Source: Halothiobacillus neapolitanus c2
GTDB lineage: Bacteria > Pseudomonadota > Gammaproteobacteria > Halothiobacillales > Halothiobacillaceae
Length of the DNA: 64,000 bases
Assembly: GCF_000024765.1 (NCBI RefSeq)
Contig: NC_013422.1
Span: forward strand, 577,501-641,500
Direction: 5' to 3'
In this document: one piece after another, positions 63,737 to 64,000 of the stretch
How the letters are laid out: each line of letters opens with the position of its first letter
Position numbering within the stretch: the first letter of the stretch is position 1
Translations under genes and position numbers: made by a program
The notes under the pieces: model-generated
What the model was told of the DNA's origin: nothing
The model's input: the letters and a program-made list of their open reading frames with translations, nothing else
Databases searched by the model: none

Positions 63737-64000
63737 GGTGCTAACTCCTTCGGTGGTGCCTTGGGCCAATCGCCAAGACCAAACTGTCAATTACTTCAGT
63801 ATCGCGGTGGCTATTGGACGGGCAATGGGGTTTCCATCGGGTGTCCAGCTTTTCTGTTGTTCATTTCTTTTGAGCGCATAGCCAACCAAACGATAGTCGA
63901 TTCTTGCGCGATTGCCAGTGGTTGGCAAGAAAATTCGGGTCAATTTTTCAATACAACCTGAGTGTGTATTTCTAACACAATGTTATATATGTGTTTTATT

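Overview
This window looks like a chromosomal segment of a sulfur-oxidising, CO2-fixing gammaproteobacterium, probably close to Halothiobacillus (inference from gene content, no search was run). The pointers are a sulfane dehydrogenase pair (soxC plus a soxD-like cytochrome), a sulfide:quinone oxidoreductase, a tandem rhodanese, a split YeeE/YedE sulfur-transport pair, a SoxH-like metallo-beta-lactamase-fold protein and a phosphoribulokinase. The surE-pcm-nlpD block, zur, recC, rpoH, uup, dnaE and an arginine-type efp with earP fit a gammaproteobacterium.

Layout. 1-1643: 3' half of 23S rRNA, 5S rRNA and terminator. 1724-2059: a MITE-like element upstream of a small membrane-anchored protein. 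2590-5124 (minus): cytochrome c4-like protein, MTA/SAH nucleosidase, apt, Smr protein. 5232-8166 (plus): surE-pcm-yqaA-nlpD without rpoS. 8200-11744: WYL regulator with a divergent small gene, ZntB, a methyltransferase, Zur. 11991-16820 (plus): a sulfur-themed block of MBL protein, two YeeE/YedE half-transporters, an exported protein made of twelve NPCAP decapeptides, an unknown 235-aa protein and a periplasmic rhodanese. 16973-17866: phosphoribulokinase. 18532-19002: tRNA-Ala and tRNA-Ser. 19215-28086: Pal-like lipoprotein, recC, GAF-GGDEF protein, efp, earP and a thioredoxin-NHL protein. 28169-32828: uup, DUF167, rpoH, marC, PmtA-like methyltransferase. 32897-40705: exbD-exbB-tonB divergent from a siderophore receptor, a PiuC hydroxylase and a PepSY/flavodoxin/reductase fusion, with a Fur-box candidate between them. 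40776-46570 (minus): opgG-orf97-opgH-opgD glucan operon. 47063-50921: dnaE and a YdcH-like protein. 51354-57529: soxCD divergent from moaE-moeA-moaC and moaA. 57692-63736: hemY-type oxidase, NDUFA9-like protein, UPF0114 protein, MgtC/DUF4010 protein and SQR.

How it works together. SQR, SoxCD, rhodanese, YeeE/YedE and the MBL protein would feed sulfur oxidation, and phosphoribulokinase uses the resulting energy for CO2 fixation. The molybdenum-cofactor genes sit divergently beside soxC, which needs that cofactor.

Three families of short dispersed repeats occur exactly twice each: a 272/336-bp MITE with 4-bp YTAR duplications, a 143/152-bp element and a 104/105-bp element. The least explained locus is the NPCAP-repeat protein in the sulfur block, followed by the translationally coupled orf97 in the glucan operon and the WYL-controlled 110-aa gene.
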